Source: Lasiosphaeria ovina
Lineage: Eukaryota > Ascomycota > Sordariomycetes > Sordariales > Lasiosphaeriaceae
DNA: 64,000 bases
Direction of reading: 5' to 3'
NCBI GenBank assembly: GCA_033439765.1
Contig: JAULSN010000002.1
Location: 2,852,001 to 2,916,000 of the forward strand
The position numbers and the translations under genes are program-made. The notes under the pieces were generated by a model. That model saw nothing but the letters and a program-made list of their open reading frames with translations, searched no databases and was not told the origin of the DNA. Shown piece after piece: positions 1 through 12,100 of the stretch (position 1 is its first letter; each line of letters begins with the position of its first letter).

Positions 1-342
1 GTCCTGGTCACTGCTTCTACCAGCGCTTGTCTCTGACGATGGCGAGACCTCGCTTGCCGATTCGAATGACAGAGCGGAACGTGAATTCTTGAGAGCCGAC
101 TTTCTCACGCCTTCGGGTTCGAATTGCACCTTCTTGGGCGGGAACTTGGACTTGGACCTGCGGCTCGCATCCCGCCCAGAGTTTGAGTTGCCCGAGACTC
201 GCGGGATCGTAACAGAAACCCGCTCAATGTCCTGGTTCTCGTTGGCAGTGACCTCCACCTCGACGCGAGACGGGGGCCGTGGAGGGGGCCTGGGGAGATT
301 GAAGCCGATGACCCACTCGGTGAACGAATTGGGGCCGGCCAT
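1..342 (-). CDS. Unknown protein, N-terminal 114 codons only (runs off left edge)
   Basis: A reading frame opens at an ATG (complement of 340-342) and stays open to base 1, so the 3' part of the gene lies outside the window. The visible protein begins MAGPNSFTEWVIGFNLPRPP. It then has a Val/Glu-rich stretch, a Ser/Arg/Lys-rich basic stretch (SRRSKSKFPPKK) and a Ser-rich stretch. I do not recognise the family. The hydrophilic, basic, Ser-rich character suggests a disordered region rather than an enzyme domain. There is no signal peptide or membrane segment. The start is supported by continuous coding-like composition downstream and by non-coding character upstream. Confidence 0.55.
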   Translation of the reverse strand, partial: MAGPNSFTEWVIGFNLPRPPPRPPSRVEVEVTANENQDIERVSVTIPRVSGNSNSGRDASRRSKSKFPPKKVQFEPEGVRKSALKNSRSALSFESASEVSPSSETSAGRSSDQD

Positions 343-1180
343 GGCGGCAGTGCTCTTGGGCAGATGGCGGTGTCGTGCGAATAGGCGAGGTAAAGAAACA
401 AAAGTCGGTTTCACTAAGTTTGCTACCGCGACCGCGACTCTGGGAGAATGCTCGAAGATGGCACAGAAAACCGAGGCACGAAGTAAATCGCGGGGAGAAA
501 GTGACTCGAGGTGGGTCGTGTGCGTGTGCGGGACAAGAATCCTCGAGAATAAAGCACACCGCCTCAGCGAGGCGAGTGCAGATTTAGTCTTGTTCGTTCT
601 CTAGCTCTAGTTCTCTGTGCCCGGTGGTGTGTGTGCGGTGAAGAAGAGGAAGCATGTGTGGAAGGAAGGTGTAGAGGAAGAAGTAGGTAAGGTGTAGAAG
701 TAAGGTACTGTAACGAGGTAAGGTAAATAAGGTAAGGTCAGTGCTGCAGATGCGTCCCAGGCACCCGGGGGGCAGTCGCGACTTCCGTGTTGAGCTTGCA
801 GTGTGCAGTGGTTGCCGTTACGGTACGTGACCGGAGTGCCAGTGGGCAGGGCATTGGAAAGGAGGAGAAGGCACCTCGCAACCCCGCAATACCTGAAGAG
901 AAGAGAGAAGAGCAGCACTGTAGGTACCTTAACAAGTATGGCACCGGTGGCCTTTGCTCCTGACCTAGACCATCTTTATCACTTCTGTCTTCACCTCCCC
1001 TTTCCCTCACCCCCCTCGATACCTTTGGTACCAAATCATAATTACCTTACCTTACCTCGCAGATACCAAAATCACAATGACAGCGCAGCCAGCAAGCCAG
1101 CCCCATCGCCGTCGTCCAGGCAACGCTATGCTCAAAAAGAAAGAATCCTTACTCCCCCCCTAACTTCCACCCCTATCCCC
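343..1180. other. Intergenic, between two minus-strand genes
   Basis: No convincing gene. The segment holds the 5' leader and promoter of the left-edge gene and the 3' region of dephospho-CoA kinase. It contains many short GGTAAGGTA-type words (about 680-740), which recur across the intergenic DNA of this window. The longer frames crossing it have no recognisable composition or motif. Confidence 0.6.
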
Positions 1181-2014
1181 TCAAAGCTTCGCCCTCTCCC
1201 TCAGCTCAGCCTCGGCCCACTGCCTATTAATCCTTACATTCATCCAGAAATTCCACAGCCCGACCACGACAGCAGCAGGAGGGCACAGCCACAGCACCAT
1301 ACTCCACCAGCGGGGACTCGCAGCATCGATGACCTCCATAGCGCGGCGGACCTCGGCAGCGAGCTCGTCGCGGCCGGCGTCGTTCCAGACCACCAAGCCC
1401 CTGGCACCCCCACGAACCTCTGCGCGGCGGGCCTTGTCGCGCACGTCGCCCTGGCTGCGCACGCGGTTCGCGGCGTCGTTGGCCGAGAGGTGCGGGTCGC
1501 GGGCGCGCAGGCGGCGCATCTGGGTGTCGGGGTCGCGGACGGCGACGACGAGGACGGTGCCGCAGAAGCGGTCGAGCGCGCTCTCGAAGAGCAGCGGCAC
1601 GTCGAGGACGGCGGCGCGGTGACCCGCCGCGTACGCGCGCGCGGCGGCGCCCAGCATGGCGCGCCGCACCGCCGGGTGCACGATGGCGTTGAGCGCGGCG
1701 CGGTCGCGCTTGGCTGCCGCGCTGTCGCCGAACACGCGCCGCCCCAGCGCCGGCCGGTTCAGCGGCCGCCCTTTGCCCGTGGGGCCGTTCTCTGGCATGC
1801 TGTTGTCGTTGGTTGCGGGGGACACGAGCAGATCCGGCGTGCTGGGGCCAAAGTACGATACGATGGCCTTGTAGCCGGCCGTGCCGGGCTCGACCACCTC
1901 GCGCGCCAGCAGGTCGGCGTCGATGACGGGCAGCGAGTAGGGCGGCGCGGACAGCAGAGCCGAGACCGTCGACTTGCCTGTCGCGATGGACCCTGTGAGG
2001 CCGATGAGAAGCAT
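1181..2014 (-). CDS. CAB5: Dephospho-CoA kinase (CoaE/Cab5 family) with C-terminal membrane segment
   Basis: Intronless, 277 aa. It catalyses the last step of coenzyme A synthesis, ATP-dependent phosphorylation of the ribose 3'-OH of dephospho-CoA. The N-terminus carries the Walker A loop (GSIATGKS, residues 8-15) directly after the start, then the family's DADLLAREVV segment, and further on AVLDVPLLFES, the second conserved block. Near the C-terminus is a hydrophobic run (about residues 240-260, WWSMVLWLCPPAAVVVGLW) followed by a charged tail. That predicts a membrane anchor of the kind seen in eukaryotic dephospho-CoA kinases, absent from bacterial CoaE. Length fits the fungal family. The ATG sits six residues before the P-loop, as is usual. 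A Gly/Pro/Asn-rich insertion (about residues 60-85) between the conserved blocks is likely a surface loop. Confidence 0.93.
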   Translation of the reverse strand: MLLIGLTGSIATGKSTVSALLSAPPYSLPVIDADLLAREVVEPGTAGYKAIVSYFGPSTPDLLVSPATNDNSMPENGPTGKGRPLNRPALGRRVFGDSAAAKRDRAALNAIVHPAVRRAMLGAAARAYAAGHRAAVLDVPLLFESALDRFCGTVLVVAVRDPDTQMRRLRARDPHLSANDAANRVRSQGDVRDKARRAEVRGGARGLVVWNDAGRDELAAEVRRAMEVIDAASPRWWSMVLWLCPPAAVVVGLWNFWMNVRINRQWAEAELRERAKL

Positions 2015-2935
2015 CGCGTGGCTTGTGTGCCTTGTGACTTTTGTGTCTTGTATCTTTTGCAGGGGTGGCCTGTTACTGAATGGCGTTCATGAGCAAGCGT
2101 TTTATGCCCTTGGTGACTGAAGAATGGCAGACGGTCTATGTAGTGTGATGAGTATGTAGCACCAAGGGTAAGGTAGTCTGCTCGTGGACTTGTCGTCGTA
2201 TGATGTTTGCGGGGTGGGTTGGGTACGTAACAGAACATACCGACAACCGAGATCCATTTAACCCCTGTTTGAAACTCGAGCCGAGCTTAATTCCTCGGCA
2301 ACAAACCGGATTGATCGCACGGGCCACTGCAGAAGTGCTAACAACTTCCTGCCCTGAAAAGCAGCTCTGTTGTTAGTCCTTAGGGAGCACATGTCACAAC
2401 CCTGGTGGCTTGGGTTCGGCGGCTTCAGCGAGCAGGGGTACCGCGACTTCTGGAAGCCGCTTGCATTCAGCCTCATTTTAACATCCTCTCCACCTTCAGC
2501 TCTCATCTCACCTCACTGCACGGAAATCCCCAACCACTTGCTGCACTCGAGAGATTCCATTTACTACCAACGCACCCTGAACTGGCCTGGAATGACAAAA
2601 CCTAAGCGCAAGATACCATCTGGTATGAAATGACCGACGAGATCAGCTAGGGGGAATGTTTAGACAGCGCCGTCCTCCCCGGTTTCATGACCATCGACAA
2701 GGTAATTCGTTAGAAACGCCAACCGACGTTATCCCAATCCTGTACCAAACTCCACAAATAACCGACCCTCTGTTCAAATTTCCGGTGGTGAACCGTAGCC
2801 CAAGAAACACAGAAATGTCTTTCCAGAGCCAGCGACGGTAGAACACCAAGCGAAGAGAAAAGAATAATACAAATATAGATCACTGGGCCGAGACAGGTTT
2901 GAGCAAAGCAAGACCCTCCATAACTTGTCTTCCCA
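2015..2935. other. Intergenic, promoter side of CAB5
   Basis: No gene seen. Nearest the kinase this is its promoter and leader. The far end is the 3' region of the next minus-strand gene. Frames here are short and lack coding character. Confidence 0.55.
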
Positions 2936-4868
2936 TCACAGTCCCGAGCGGACAGCGTAGAAGATGCCGTGGTTGTCAATGTACCAGCGACAGTCTCCAA
3001 GGTCGTCAATCGTCATTCGGTTCTTGATAGACCAACTGCCGTCAGCCTCGCGGACCCGGTATTCGCGGAGCGGGTTCTCATCAGCGGGTTTGAAGTCCTG
3101 TGGCTCGTCGATATTGGTATTATAAGCCCACTGCTCAATTCTCATCGCTACCTGGCTGCCCGTCAAGCCGACACCCATAGCGGCTTCAAAATGCACATTC
3201 GGAGCAGGTGCTGCACCCATCGGAGGAGCGTTACCTGTGATGACCTGTGGAGGCACTTGGCCATAGACCGGCTGACCTCCCGCTGGGTTGGGAACAGGAA
3301 TAGCGGTACCATGGACCACTTGGGGCTGCATGACAGGCTGGATACCAGGGTGGTACTGAACGAGGGTCGGCACAAGAGGTGCAGTCACTGGAGCAATGGT
3401 GAAGGGCGCTTGCGGCAGGTGCTGGAGGGGAATTGCGGCACCGCCAGTCTGTAAAACACAATTAGTTAGCAAAGAATTCACACGTGGAATAGATTGTCAT
3501 ATCAATAGTAGTGTTAGGGCGTAGAGGCGGATGCAAGGAGGTGAAATGAAAGTCCAGCGGTTGACAGCCCATCGTTCCTAAATCAAAGCAAAGACGGAAG
3601 AGAAGATGTTGCTGTTGGCTGGACTTGCATTAACCTGTTGGGCCATGGGGTCAGGCCCTGGGAAATCGGGTTGCTCTGGCACCTGGTTCCAATACATGCG
3701 AGGATCCCCAACGGGAATTCCCTGCTGTATCTGAGCATAGGGCTGGTATGGGTGGTATTGCTGAGCTTGAGCCTGGGGGTAGGCCTGAGGGAGATGATGG
3801 GGATATGACTGGGCAGCGGCCTGGTGGAAGCCGTGATGGCCCCAGACAGCCCCAGGAGGGAGCCCGTCATATCTGGGGGTATAGAGATGCATCTGGGGTC
3901 CCATGCTGGTGTCGGGAACCTGGGGCTGAAAGTTTATGCCCACTCCCGTAGGTCCTCGATGTTCCTGGGGCGGCGGCTGAGGAGGAACGAAACCGGGAAC
4001 AAGGCCAGGAACAAATCCGGGAGGAGGCGCAATCGGATGCTGGCCTGCCATGGCGGGAAAGGTAGGAAATCCGTGAGGATAAGGGGCTTGCGGGTTATGA
4101 GGAACTGGTGCTGGCTGGAAGCCAGGAGGGTAATTTCCGAAAACTTGCTGCCCCGTTTGGGCCACCGCCGCAACGGGATGAGGTGGTTGAGAGGGGAGAT
4201 TCTGCCGGGGGGTCGTCTGGGGGACCGCCGGGGCCTGTAGATACGGAATTCCCGGGGCTTCCATTGTTGAATCCTGCCGCGCTTCTCTCGTAGACGGCTC
4301 TGCAGGCTGGCCGTGACGAGAAAACGCCGACGGGGTTTCTCTCCTGGCGGGAGTTGCGCGATGATGAGATGCGGGAGGCGACTCGGAATCGTCGAAGTGC
4401 ACCCGCCTATGGTGTCGAGGCGACTTGGAATGCCCGCGGCTTGGGGGCATGGCTGACGACATTTCCGGAATATGTGTAGATTCAAAACTCGAGGAAACGA
4501 GCGGGTTGGAGAAGTAGGAAGCGCGACTACCGTAGGTAAGTGCGGTGTGGAAGTTTCTTCGGACGAGAGGGATGTTCTTCAAGGAAGGGCTCCGTCCTAC
4601 TGACCTACCAACCTTGCGAAGCCCACCAACAACTGGACGGTTGAATAAAATGAAGGAATTCGCCCAAGGTAATGAATGGTGCTTTTAAAAGAAAAGAAGA
4701 CCGTGGGAAAAGAAAATGGCAAATCAAAGAAAAAGATGTTAGCGATATACTTACAGTATCGTAGAGGGCCCAAGTTTGTCCGTTCCAGACGTATTGATAC
4801 TTCGGGCGAGGGTCATCCTCGTACTCGATGTCAGCGAATCGGAAGCAGCAAGAAAACATCTGGCCCAT
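2936..4868 (-). CDS. Unknown Pro/Gln-rich fungal protein with possible dual-acylated N-terminus
   Basis: Proposed model: complement of exons 4755-4868, 3635-4612 and 2936-3448, all phase 0, 534 aa. The 3' intron (3449-3634) is strong: donor GTTAAT, branch-like CTAAC, acceptor TTTTACAG, joining MAQQ to TGGAAIPL. The 5' intron has an excellent donor (GTAAGTAT) but needs a CAAG acceptor, so an alternative is translation from the ATG at 4462 (MSSAMPPSRG). Exon 1 reads MGQMFSCCFR, fitting the N-myristoylation pattern MGxxxS plus adjacent Cys for palmitoylation, then a Trp/Tyr-rich patch (YVWNGQTWALYD). The middle is a long Pro/Gln/Tyr-rich, probably disordered segment. The last about 90 residues look folded (AMGVGLTGSQVAMRIEQW, CRWYIDNHGIFYAV). 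I do not recognise the family. Confidence 0.62.
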
Positions 4869-5479
4869 TTTCGCGGTTTTCGTACTCTTGGAGGCAAGGT
4901 AATACCGGTAGGTTGCTAAGACGAGGCTGGGCGCGATTCTCAGTCGAGGTTGAAGACGGGCTGCACTGCCCTTTTTGCGGGAGGGTGATCACGGCCGGGA
5001 CCTTATCGAGGAGAGGTGGGGGTGCGGTGTAGGACGACAGGAATTTCTAAGACGGAAGGCACGACCTGATTTAACATGGAAGTTTGAGGGATAACCTGTA
5101 CCTTCCTTATGGACCAGGCGGGTACCTGTCCTGGCTCACCGCCGAAGTGCGAAGGTGCCTGGCCAAACCAGTGCGGGGACCCTGACTTCATCCGATCTTT
5201 CTCCCAAATTTCTAGATTCACGGCGCCTGGTAATTTCCACTGTCACTGGTCTCACAATACCTCATCATTGGCAATGTGTCTTATCCACTGCTGGGCAGCA
5301 GTATTTTGCCTAGTGGTACCTCGACTACCTAAAGCTCCGTGTTTACGCCCACACATACAATATCTATCTATACCTCAAGCTGTATCCAGCAACGAAACGG
5401 CTGACAACCTGGGCAACCTGGGGTAACCATCGAAAGTGTTCCTGGTGGGAGAGGCCACTCGAGTGGAAAGTCTTTGGGC
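4869..5479. other. Intergenic between two minus-strand genes
   Basis: Promoter and leader of the Pro/Gln-rich gene plus the 3' region of the following gene. No coding frame with family-like sequence. Confidence 0.55.
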
Positions 5480-6756
5480 TCATAGGAGCTTCATGTAGGA
5501 ATCGTCCTTGGCCAAATAGGGCCACTCGGCAACGTTGTTCTTGTCAAAGTAATCTTTCGCTGTGGGAGGGTGGGCTTCCTCGAGAGCAGCCTCCTTCAGT
5601 CGCGAGATAGACCACCAGACGCTGAAATAGGTCCGCTGCCATGTCTGTGATTATGGACCCGGGAGTTAGTCGCTGCAGGTTGATCAAGCAAAACTCCGAT
5701 TAGGGGTTGGGAAAGACGACACTTACGAGAATCAAGACCGGCTGTGCACCCGAGCGTCTGGCGTCTTGCTTCATCATCTCAAAATCATTAAGAGTTTGGA
5801 TTTGGCCCATCTTCCCGTAGACTGCAGGCCGCGGGTCCGACTCGTTCCGGGCAAAGAAGTAAGACAATCTATTTGGGGGTTCGGCGTTCAGGTCCTGAGC
5901 TGCCAGCCGAGAGATCATATTCCAAGCCAATTTAACGGCGTAGCGTGGCCGGTCAATGGATTTTAGCTGGTGAATCTGGTATGGGATGAACTGCTGAGGC
6001 CGGAATCGCGGGCGAGGCATGGCTTTGAGCACCGCCTCCATCTGTGAGGCCGTGAACGACCAGTCGATATAGTGCCAGGTCGTAGAGGTGGTGCCGTACT
6101 CGGCGATGTTGCACACCCCGAACTTGAACTGGTTGACACGAGGGTCCTTGACCGAGGGGTAGATGGTTGAGCCCTCGAGTCTGTATTGGGCGCAGAGCCT
6201 GATCTGTTTGCAAATGTAAGCATCACAAGTCCAGCACGCGAGAAGATGAATGGGGGCGAGAAGGGGAGTGGGTAGGCATACTCACCTTGTCGTAGAAGCT
6301 CAGCCGAGAGGCGTCTCCGCCGTCAAGGAATTCCCAGAAGCACTTGTCTTCAATCTCGGCGTCCAGCAGACCCTCGACCTCCTTTAACGTTGCGCCATTG
6401 GCAAGGTTCTCTGCCCAGCAGTGCATCTCCGAGAAGCGACCATCAAACTCTCGAGCAACGCTCACTCCGGCGGCGGCGGCGGCGTCGTCGTCGAAAGGAA
6501 CGAAGACGCGCCAGCCCCCGATGACAGGGACCAAGCAACCATTCCCTGGCGTCGCAACCAAGGAGCTGTCAAGGCCGAGGGCGGCAATATTCGCCGCCTG
6601 GTCCGTGTTCTCGATCGGGATTTGGTTGCTCTTCCAGGAATCCATTCGCAGTTTGACGAACTCTTCCTTGATCTGACGAGCGGCGGCGTCCTCGAGTCTC
6701 AGGCCAGAGCCAGAACCAGGGCCAGAGCCAGCGCTCGATGGCACTGGATCCGCCAT
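5480..6756 (-). CDS. Unknown conserved-looking fungal protein, 370 aa
   Basis: Three exons, complement of 6286-6756, 5727-6203 and 5480-5644, all phase 0 with standard borders (CAAG|GTGAGT, TTTGCAAACAG, CTC|GTAAGT, ATAATCACAG). After a Ser/Gly-rich start the protein is acidic-to-neutral and folded-looking, with many Trp/Tyr/Phe: GGWRVFVPFDDD, EDKCFWEFLDGG, TWHYIDWSFTASQMEAVLKAMPRPRFRP, and a C-terminal TWQRTYFSVWWSISRLKEAA. No signal peptide or transmembrane helix. Family not recognised. The three frames join in phase and keep similar composition, which is the main support for the model. Confidence 0.75.
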
Positions 6757-7510
6757 GATTAAGCATGCAAGACTTTATCGATGAAGGTAATAGCAAAGAC
6801 AAGGCCAATTGAATAAAATGGGGAGGTGGAGGGTTGTTGAGAAGGTGCAGTAGGAGACGAGGCTATAGTCATTCCGGCTCTGTCCAGAAACTGGAAGGCA
6901 CCGGGGACTGACCGAACAACGTGGAAGGTAGAGAGCGATCACAACAAACAAAGTGAATATTCTAGGTTGAGCTTCAACTTAGAAGAATGTCAACTGCGAC
7001 GAACTTGGGTGGCAGAAGGAGTGAATGAAGGAAAGCTCAAGGTGCCAACATAAGAGTAAAGGTGAACAGGTGATGAGAAGGAGTACAGAATAAGTGAAGT
7101 AAGTCTGAGAGTAAACAATAATAGACCATGACCCGAACAAAACAAAACAATTTCTTCAGGAATTAGCAGCTTTTGTGATGCGCAGCAGACTTGGAGACAT
7201 TCACACAATACGTGTCAACCAGGCTTGTAACCCATTGCATGCCGCCGCCCCCACCAGGGCGTTCTATTAAACCATAAACCGATAATGTACATATGTTCTT
7301 CATGGGAGGAGAGATACCTTGCGCTATGCATACCCGCCTCCGTCAACCCTGGCCCAGTTCGTACACGCGGTCCTTGCAGGGACACATACAGCCAGCTTTA
7401 AAGAAAGAGCGCTGGGTCTCCATAGATTAGGGTGAAGTTTTGAGAAACGACAGGTAAAGAAAGCCAGGACTTCGTTCTTGGATACCGAGATCAGGCAGAT
7501 TCTGCTGTAT
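6757..7510. other. Intergenic, upstream of the 370-aa gene, downstream of TIM23
   Basis: Purine-rich in part (about 7000-7110), otherwise featureless. No gene found. Confidence 0.55.
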
Positions 7511-8330
7511 TCAGAGCGTGGCGTGTGCCTGATGAGCCGGCTCCGGCACACCTGGGAAGATTGTCCGCCGGGCAACCTATGATAAAGTGTCAGCGAGATT
7601 CGTGTTTATTTTTAATAATAAAAAGCGAACAAAATAAGGGGAGGGTCAAGAGCAATCTTACCGCCCACACTCCAGCTACCGATGCTACTATTCCGCCCGA
7701 GATCATCATGGGCCGGAGCCCCCGCGTGCTCTTGAACAACATGCCGCTCAGACCGCCGGCCAGGATCGTGTTGGCCGCGTCATGCTTCCCCCGGAGATAG
7801 CCAATGTACGAGTTTATGAGGTTGTAGCAGATGGCCACCACGCCAGCCGAGTTGCCGAGGAAGGGCCCTCGCCGGGTGACGGCGTTGAGCACTGAGTTGA
7901 GCCGCAGCTTGGGCGGCTGGCCTGCCGACCTCCTCAGTCCTTCCTGCAGACCCCACGCGCCGCCCAACGTGAGGGCCGACAGGTACGTGACGCCTGTGCC
8001 GTAACAGAGGTCGTCGGTGAAGCCGCGCGACGGCAGCACCGACTGGGAGCCCGGCAGGTTGGACAGCGCCGAGTCCTCGAGCGAGATGTAGTCTAGCGTC
8101 TCCCTATTCAGCCCTGCGAGCGGGTGTAGTTGTGTGGGGTCGGCATAGGAGGAGCTGCCGAGGAAGGCATCCACGCCCTGGGGGGAAGAAGGGGAAGAAT
8201 CGAACGGGCTCGGCTGGCTGGCGGTGGTTGTCGTCGGTGTGCTCGTAGTGGTCGGCTGTGATGTCGACGGCGACGACGGCGACTGTGATGACGACTTGCG
8301 TCCGGTTAAGGCATCCCAGATGGAGGACAT
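7511..8330 (-). CDS. TIM23: Mitochondrial inner membrane translocase subunit Tim23
   Basis: Two exons (complement of 7662-8330 and 7576-7511), 244 aa. Tim23 forms the channel of the TIM23 presequence translocase in the mitochondrial inner membrane. The N-terminal about 70 residues are hydrophilic and Ser/Thr/Pro-rich, as in the intermembrane-space receptor domain. The Tim17/22/23 membrane domain follows: YGTGVTYLSALTLGGAWGLQEG, GNSAGVVAICYNLINSYIGY, ANTILAGGLSGMLFKSTRG, and a last helix SGGIVASVAGVWA. The conserved Gly-rich helix faces are visible. The 86-bp terminal intron (donor GCG|GTAAGA, acceptor TTATCATAG) adds VARRTIFPG and a short tail, which fits the family better than reading through the donor. 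The start MSSIWDALTG lies inside a longer open frame; upstream residues in that frame do not resemble the family. Confidence 0.92.
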
Positions 8331-9146
8331 GTTCGGCGAAACGAGAAGAAAAAAAAAGGAGCGGAAAAAGCAGCAGTCGAGTCGAATCGAATCGATGGCT
8401 CGGTGATCGCACGCCCGACTTTTTGCCCGCAAAAGCTGTGGTTCGGCGCTCGATCGAGTTAATTGGGTATGGAGCAAGAAACTGGCCCAGCTGATGGCGT
8501 CGCCCGATAAGGGTCGAAGCTTTAAAAAAATTTACGGCACTATCCTTCGTCTTTGATGGCCCGTGCGTCGAAAGCGGTGTTAGGTCCCCTCGTCTCACAA
8601 AGTCCGTCGGTCTTGGTGCACCACAAATGCACAGTGGTGGTATTTATAAAAAGTAGTAAGAACGATTCCCGGGGAGGGTGCATCACGTTGTGTCTCCCTT
8701 TTCTCGGAGCTCATATTATGTACTTTGAGCCATTGATTCAGATGCTAAGAGGGAGAGTACCTAACTGCTTATTGAACCACTTCAGGACTAGCTCCCCTTG
8801 GTGCGCTAACCAGATTAGTACGAGGCGAAGGAGAACAGAAACATATATCCCTGTCAGTGCCTTCCTTTTAGGCTTGGATTCAAGTTGAAGCCTCCCGCTC
8901 ACCCCCCAAATTCCTCCTCGCTCTTGCCGTGAAGGAGTCAACTTGCCCACAAGCTCATAGGGCATTGAAGAAGAGAACTGCTCGGGGTTTTCGGCTGTTG
9001 GGGAGTCTGTGCTGCCACATCTCTGCAGTTTTTTTTTCCCCCGGCCCAAATCCATTTCCGAGACAAATCAGAATATCTTGCCGGGAAGTCAAACTTGCGT
9101 CTTGCATCGTTTGGTATTGCTTCCGTTTTCGGCCATCTCAGTGACC
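8331..9146. promoter_or_regulatory. Divergent promoter region TIM23 / TRM732
   Basis: The 816 bp between two divergent ATGs must hold both promoters. An A-rich stretch (about 8344-8372) lies just upstream of TIM23, and a CT-rich stretch with a T-run (about 9029-9044) just upstream of TRM732. I saw no clear TATA box. No gene found. Confidence 0.5.
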
Positions 9147-12100
9147 ATGGAAACTACTGGCACCCCCGAAGCCTCGACAAGCCATGCGGACACTCTCTTG
9201 GCCGGCGTTGACTCCAAGGTACTCGTCAACGCAAACACCATCTCGCAGTGGCTGTTGAGCCAGCCCGATAACCTCCGGCCTCGGTATGAACCATAAACCT
9301 TACGCCTGCATACTTACCACCTAGGTTGCCTCACTTGGCGATTAGGTCCATTGGAATTGGGCTGATTGATTGATGGCTTGGTAGAATCGCCCAGGGATTA
9401 TTCGAGAAGCTCTTGCGAGATGCATCGCAGTCTCGCGAATACAATGCCAATGGCCACGCGTGTGTCAAGCTCTGCAGCTTTGTTCAGCAGTGTGCCAAGT
9501 CGAGTGACGAGGCGTTGAAGCAATGGGCTTTCACCGAAACCCTGTCCAAGAGGCTCTTCTACTTCTACTTGGAGTGGTATGAGCACGACCCCCACCGGGC
9601 CTTGAGACTGACCCTGGATATACTTGTCATGACTTCAACCCTCAACCCCAGCCCTCAAACCGGCCAGGCAATCAAGGAACATGTTGTCGAGACACTTGTG
9701 GCCATTGTTGCACGGAGATCGACACGGCAGCTGACCAAATCAGGCCTGCAATGTCTTGACCATCTCCTGAGCAAGCGTGCCGTTAGTCTCGATGAGATCG
9801 GCCGTAACTACTCCGAGATTCAGCCATCGATGGCTGGCGTGCCAGAGCTTTCCTTGTGGAGATCGTTTGTTTTCCACCTGTTTTCCTGGATGGAGGTTAC
9901 CTATGTCTCCCCGCTTGCCGGAAAGTGCATTGTTCACATATTCCGCGGACTGGAAACCGCGGCACCACAGACGGACTCGGTCTTCACTGCCGAGCTCTGG
10001 CAACGCTGGCTTCAAGATGCCTGCATCAAAACCCCGGCCATTATGGACGACATCAGGAATTATATCCTAGTTCCTGTCTTCAAGACAGACAGAGCTGCCT
10101 CTTTCAGGCTATTGCAAGCCTTCATCAAGAGGGACCCACTAACGGCCGTTGAGCACGGGTTGGGGGACCAAACACTCCTACTCCAGTTGGCAACGCTAGA
10201 ACTGGGGAAGAGATTTGGTCTAGTCGAGGAGCCTAGTGAGTAAAACACGTGGCGTATGGTGAACGCGGCTGACAAAAAGACAACTTCAAAGGCAAAAGCG
10301 GCGTCTCGCAGCCTCTGGCACACATTTCGCTCCAAGAAATTGTCTTGGACAATTTTCTCACCTACCCTTCGCCGTCTGTTAGGTCCAGCGCTTTCTCCTT
10401 GCTTATTTCATCCCAGGCGACAACAAAGCCCTTTTCTCAGGTTGCATTCAGCCTGCTCAAAAGACACATTGCCGCGTTCCATGCCGACTATGACGCCAAA
10501 TTTCGCAACGAGATGCTCAGTCTTTCCAAGTCTCTGATCCGGAGGGTGAAAAATGTTCTTTCAGTTGCTCAGAGGAGTCTTTCACGGACCGCTCATCTCC
10601 GTACTCGGGAGATTGACGCAGATGCCACAGTGCCGTCGCCTAAGAAACGATTTGGCCCAGAGGCCGCCCTGAAGGATGATGCCGAAGCGCACGAGATTAT
10701 CAGTCGCCACGAAGCATTTCTAAGGTGGTATATTGATTTCCTAAAAGGCGAACTCTTACCCACTGCATCATACCAGCGCCATATTACAGCCATCAGAGCA
10801 GCACTCTTGGTTCTGAAAGTTGGCAAGCACGCTGGAGCCCCCGATGATGGCGTCGATATCGATGTCGTCCAGATAATAGCATTCGATGCCACCTGGATTC
10901 GCCTTCTCGTTGATCTTACACTGGACCCGTTCGACGATGTCAGGGACGGCGCGACTACGCTCCTGGCCCTATTCCCCCAGGAAATAGTGAAGGCCCCTTC
11001 GGCGTTTGCCAGAGACTCGGGAACTCTTCTCGACATATTAGAAGAATTCTGTCTCAAAGCTCAGGCACTCGCAAACAGGACAGGGAGGGCTGACCATGGA
11101 GACGGGGCAGCCCGCTCTCAGGGTCTCTTTGCTACTTGGTTGGACAACCCAGAGTCTCAGATTGCTTTTGCTTCAAAAATTATTCAAGGCCTCGAAGGCA
11201 AGATTTTGAAAGCAGAACAGGATTTAGGCCACGCAGCTATTGAAAGTCCGGTGCACGCAGACTTTGCCTCGATTAGGTACGTGGATAATGGTCCAGGAAA
11301 TGGCTCTCAGCGAGATCTTGCTTATTGCTGCAGCTACAAAGCCATGCGGCTGAGGCACGAGGGTTTTTCTACGAGAACACGGCTGGACAGGCTAGTGTTT
11401 TTTCTGGATGCTTGCTAATTTGAATACCTCAGCTATGTTTGGCAGGTTTTAGCCAAGACCACGTACTCTGACGACCGGCTGAAAGTTGTCCATCAGCTCC
11501 ATCGCCGAATTGTTGACTGCTCCAAGCGTATCTGGCTGGCGGTGAAGCATGTTCTTTGCGATGACTCCCCAGAAGGTCATCTACCTGAAGAATTAGAAGA
11601 CATCGAAGGGCTCGACACCAAGGATCTGTTGAGTTACAGTTTCCGCGCGGTCCATGAATCGAGGTACGATGCTTACCAATTCCTCCGAGTGTATAACACT
11701 AACAGCACCGAAGCAATCTCCTTCGCTTGATTGTAGGGATGCTGAGGCTCAAACGGGTTCCTGGAGCGCCTTTCCCAACACCAGACGTCTTTAAGGATGC
11801 GGGCTATTTGACATTTGAACAACTCGCCAGCCTGCGACATCGCGGGGCATTCTCCACAGTATCACTTACCTTCGCCACATACTGTCAGCTCACCCAGAAC
11901 CTGCGCGACGCTTTTCCAGAAGTCGAAGGCCTGGATGGCTTGCTCCACGAATGGTACCAGGTAAGACGTCGAAGGCACGGGTTGTGTGGTCCAGCGTTAA
12001 TATTCTTAGGGAACCATCACCTGCATTATGACACAGGCCTCAACGACACGTCGGTCGGCAGGGATTCCGTCTCTCATTGCTGCGATTTTGTCAGCCAATG

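Noticed and set aside
803..2092. 429-codon plus-strand frame antisense to dephospho-CoA kinase
   Set aside because: It is the mirror of a GC-rich coding gene on the other strand; the kinase motifs on the minus strand explain the open frame.
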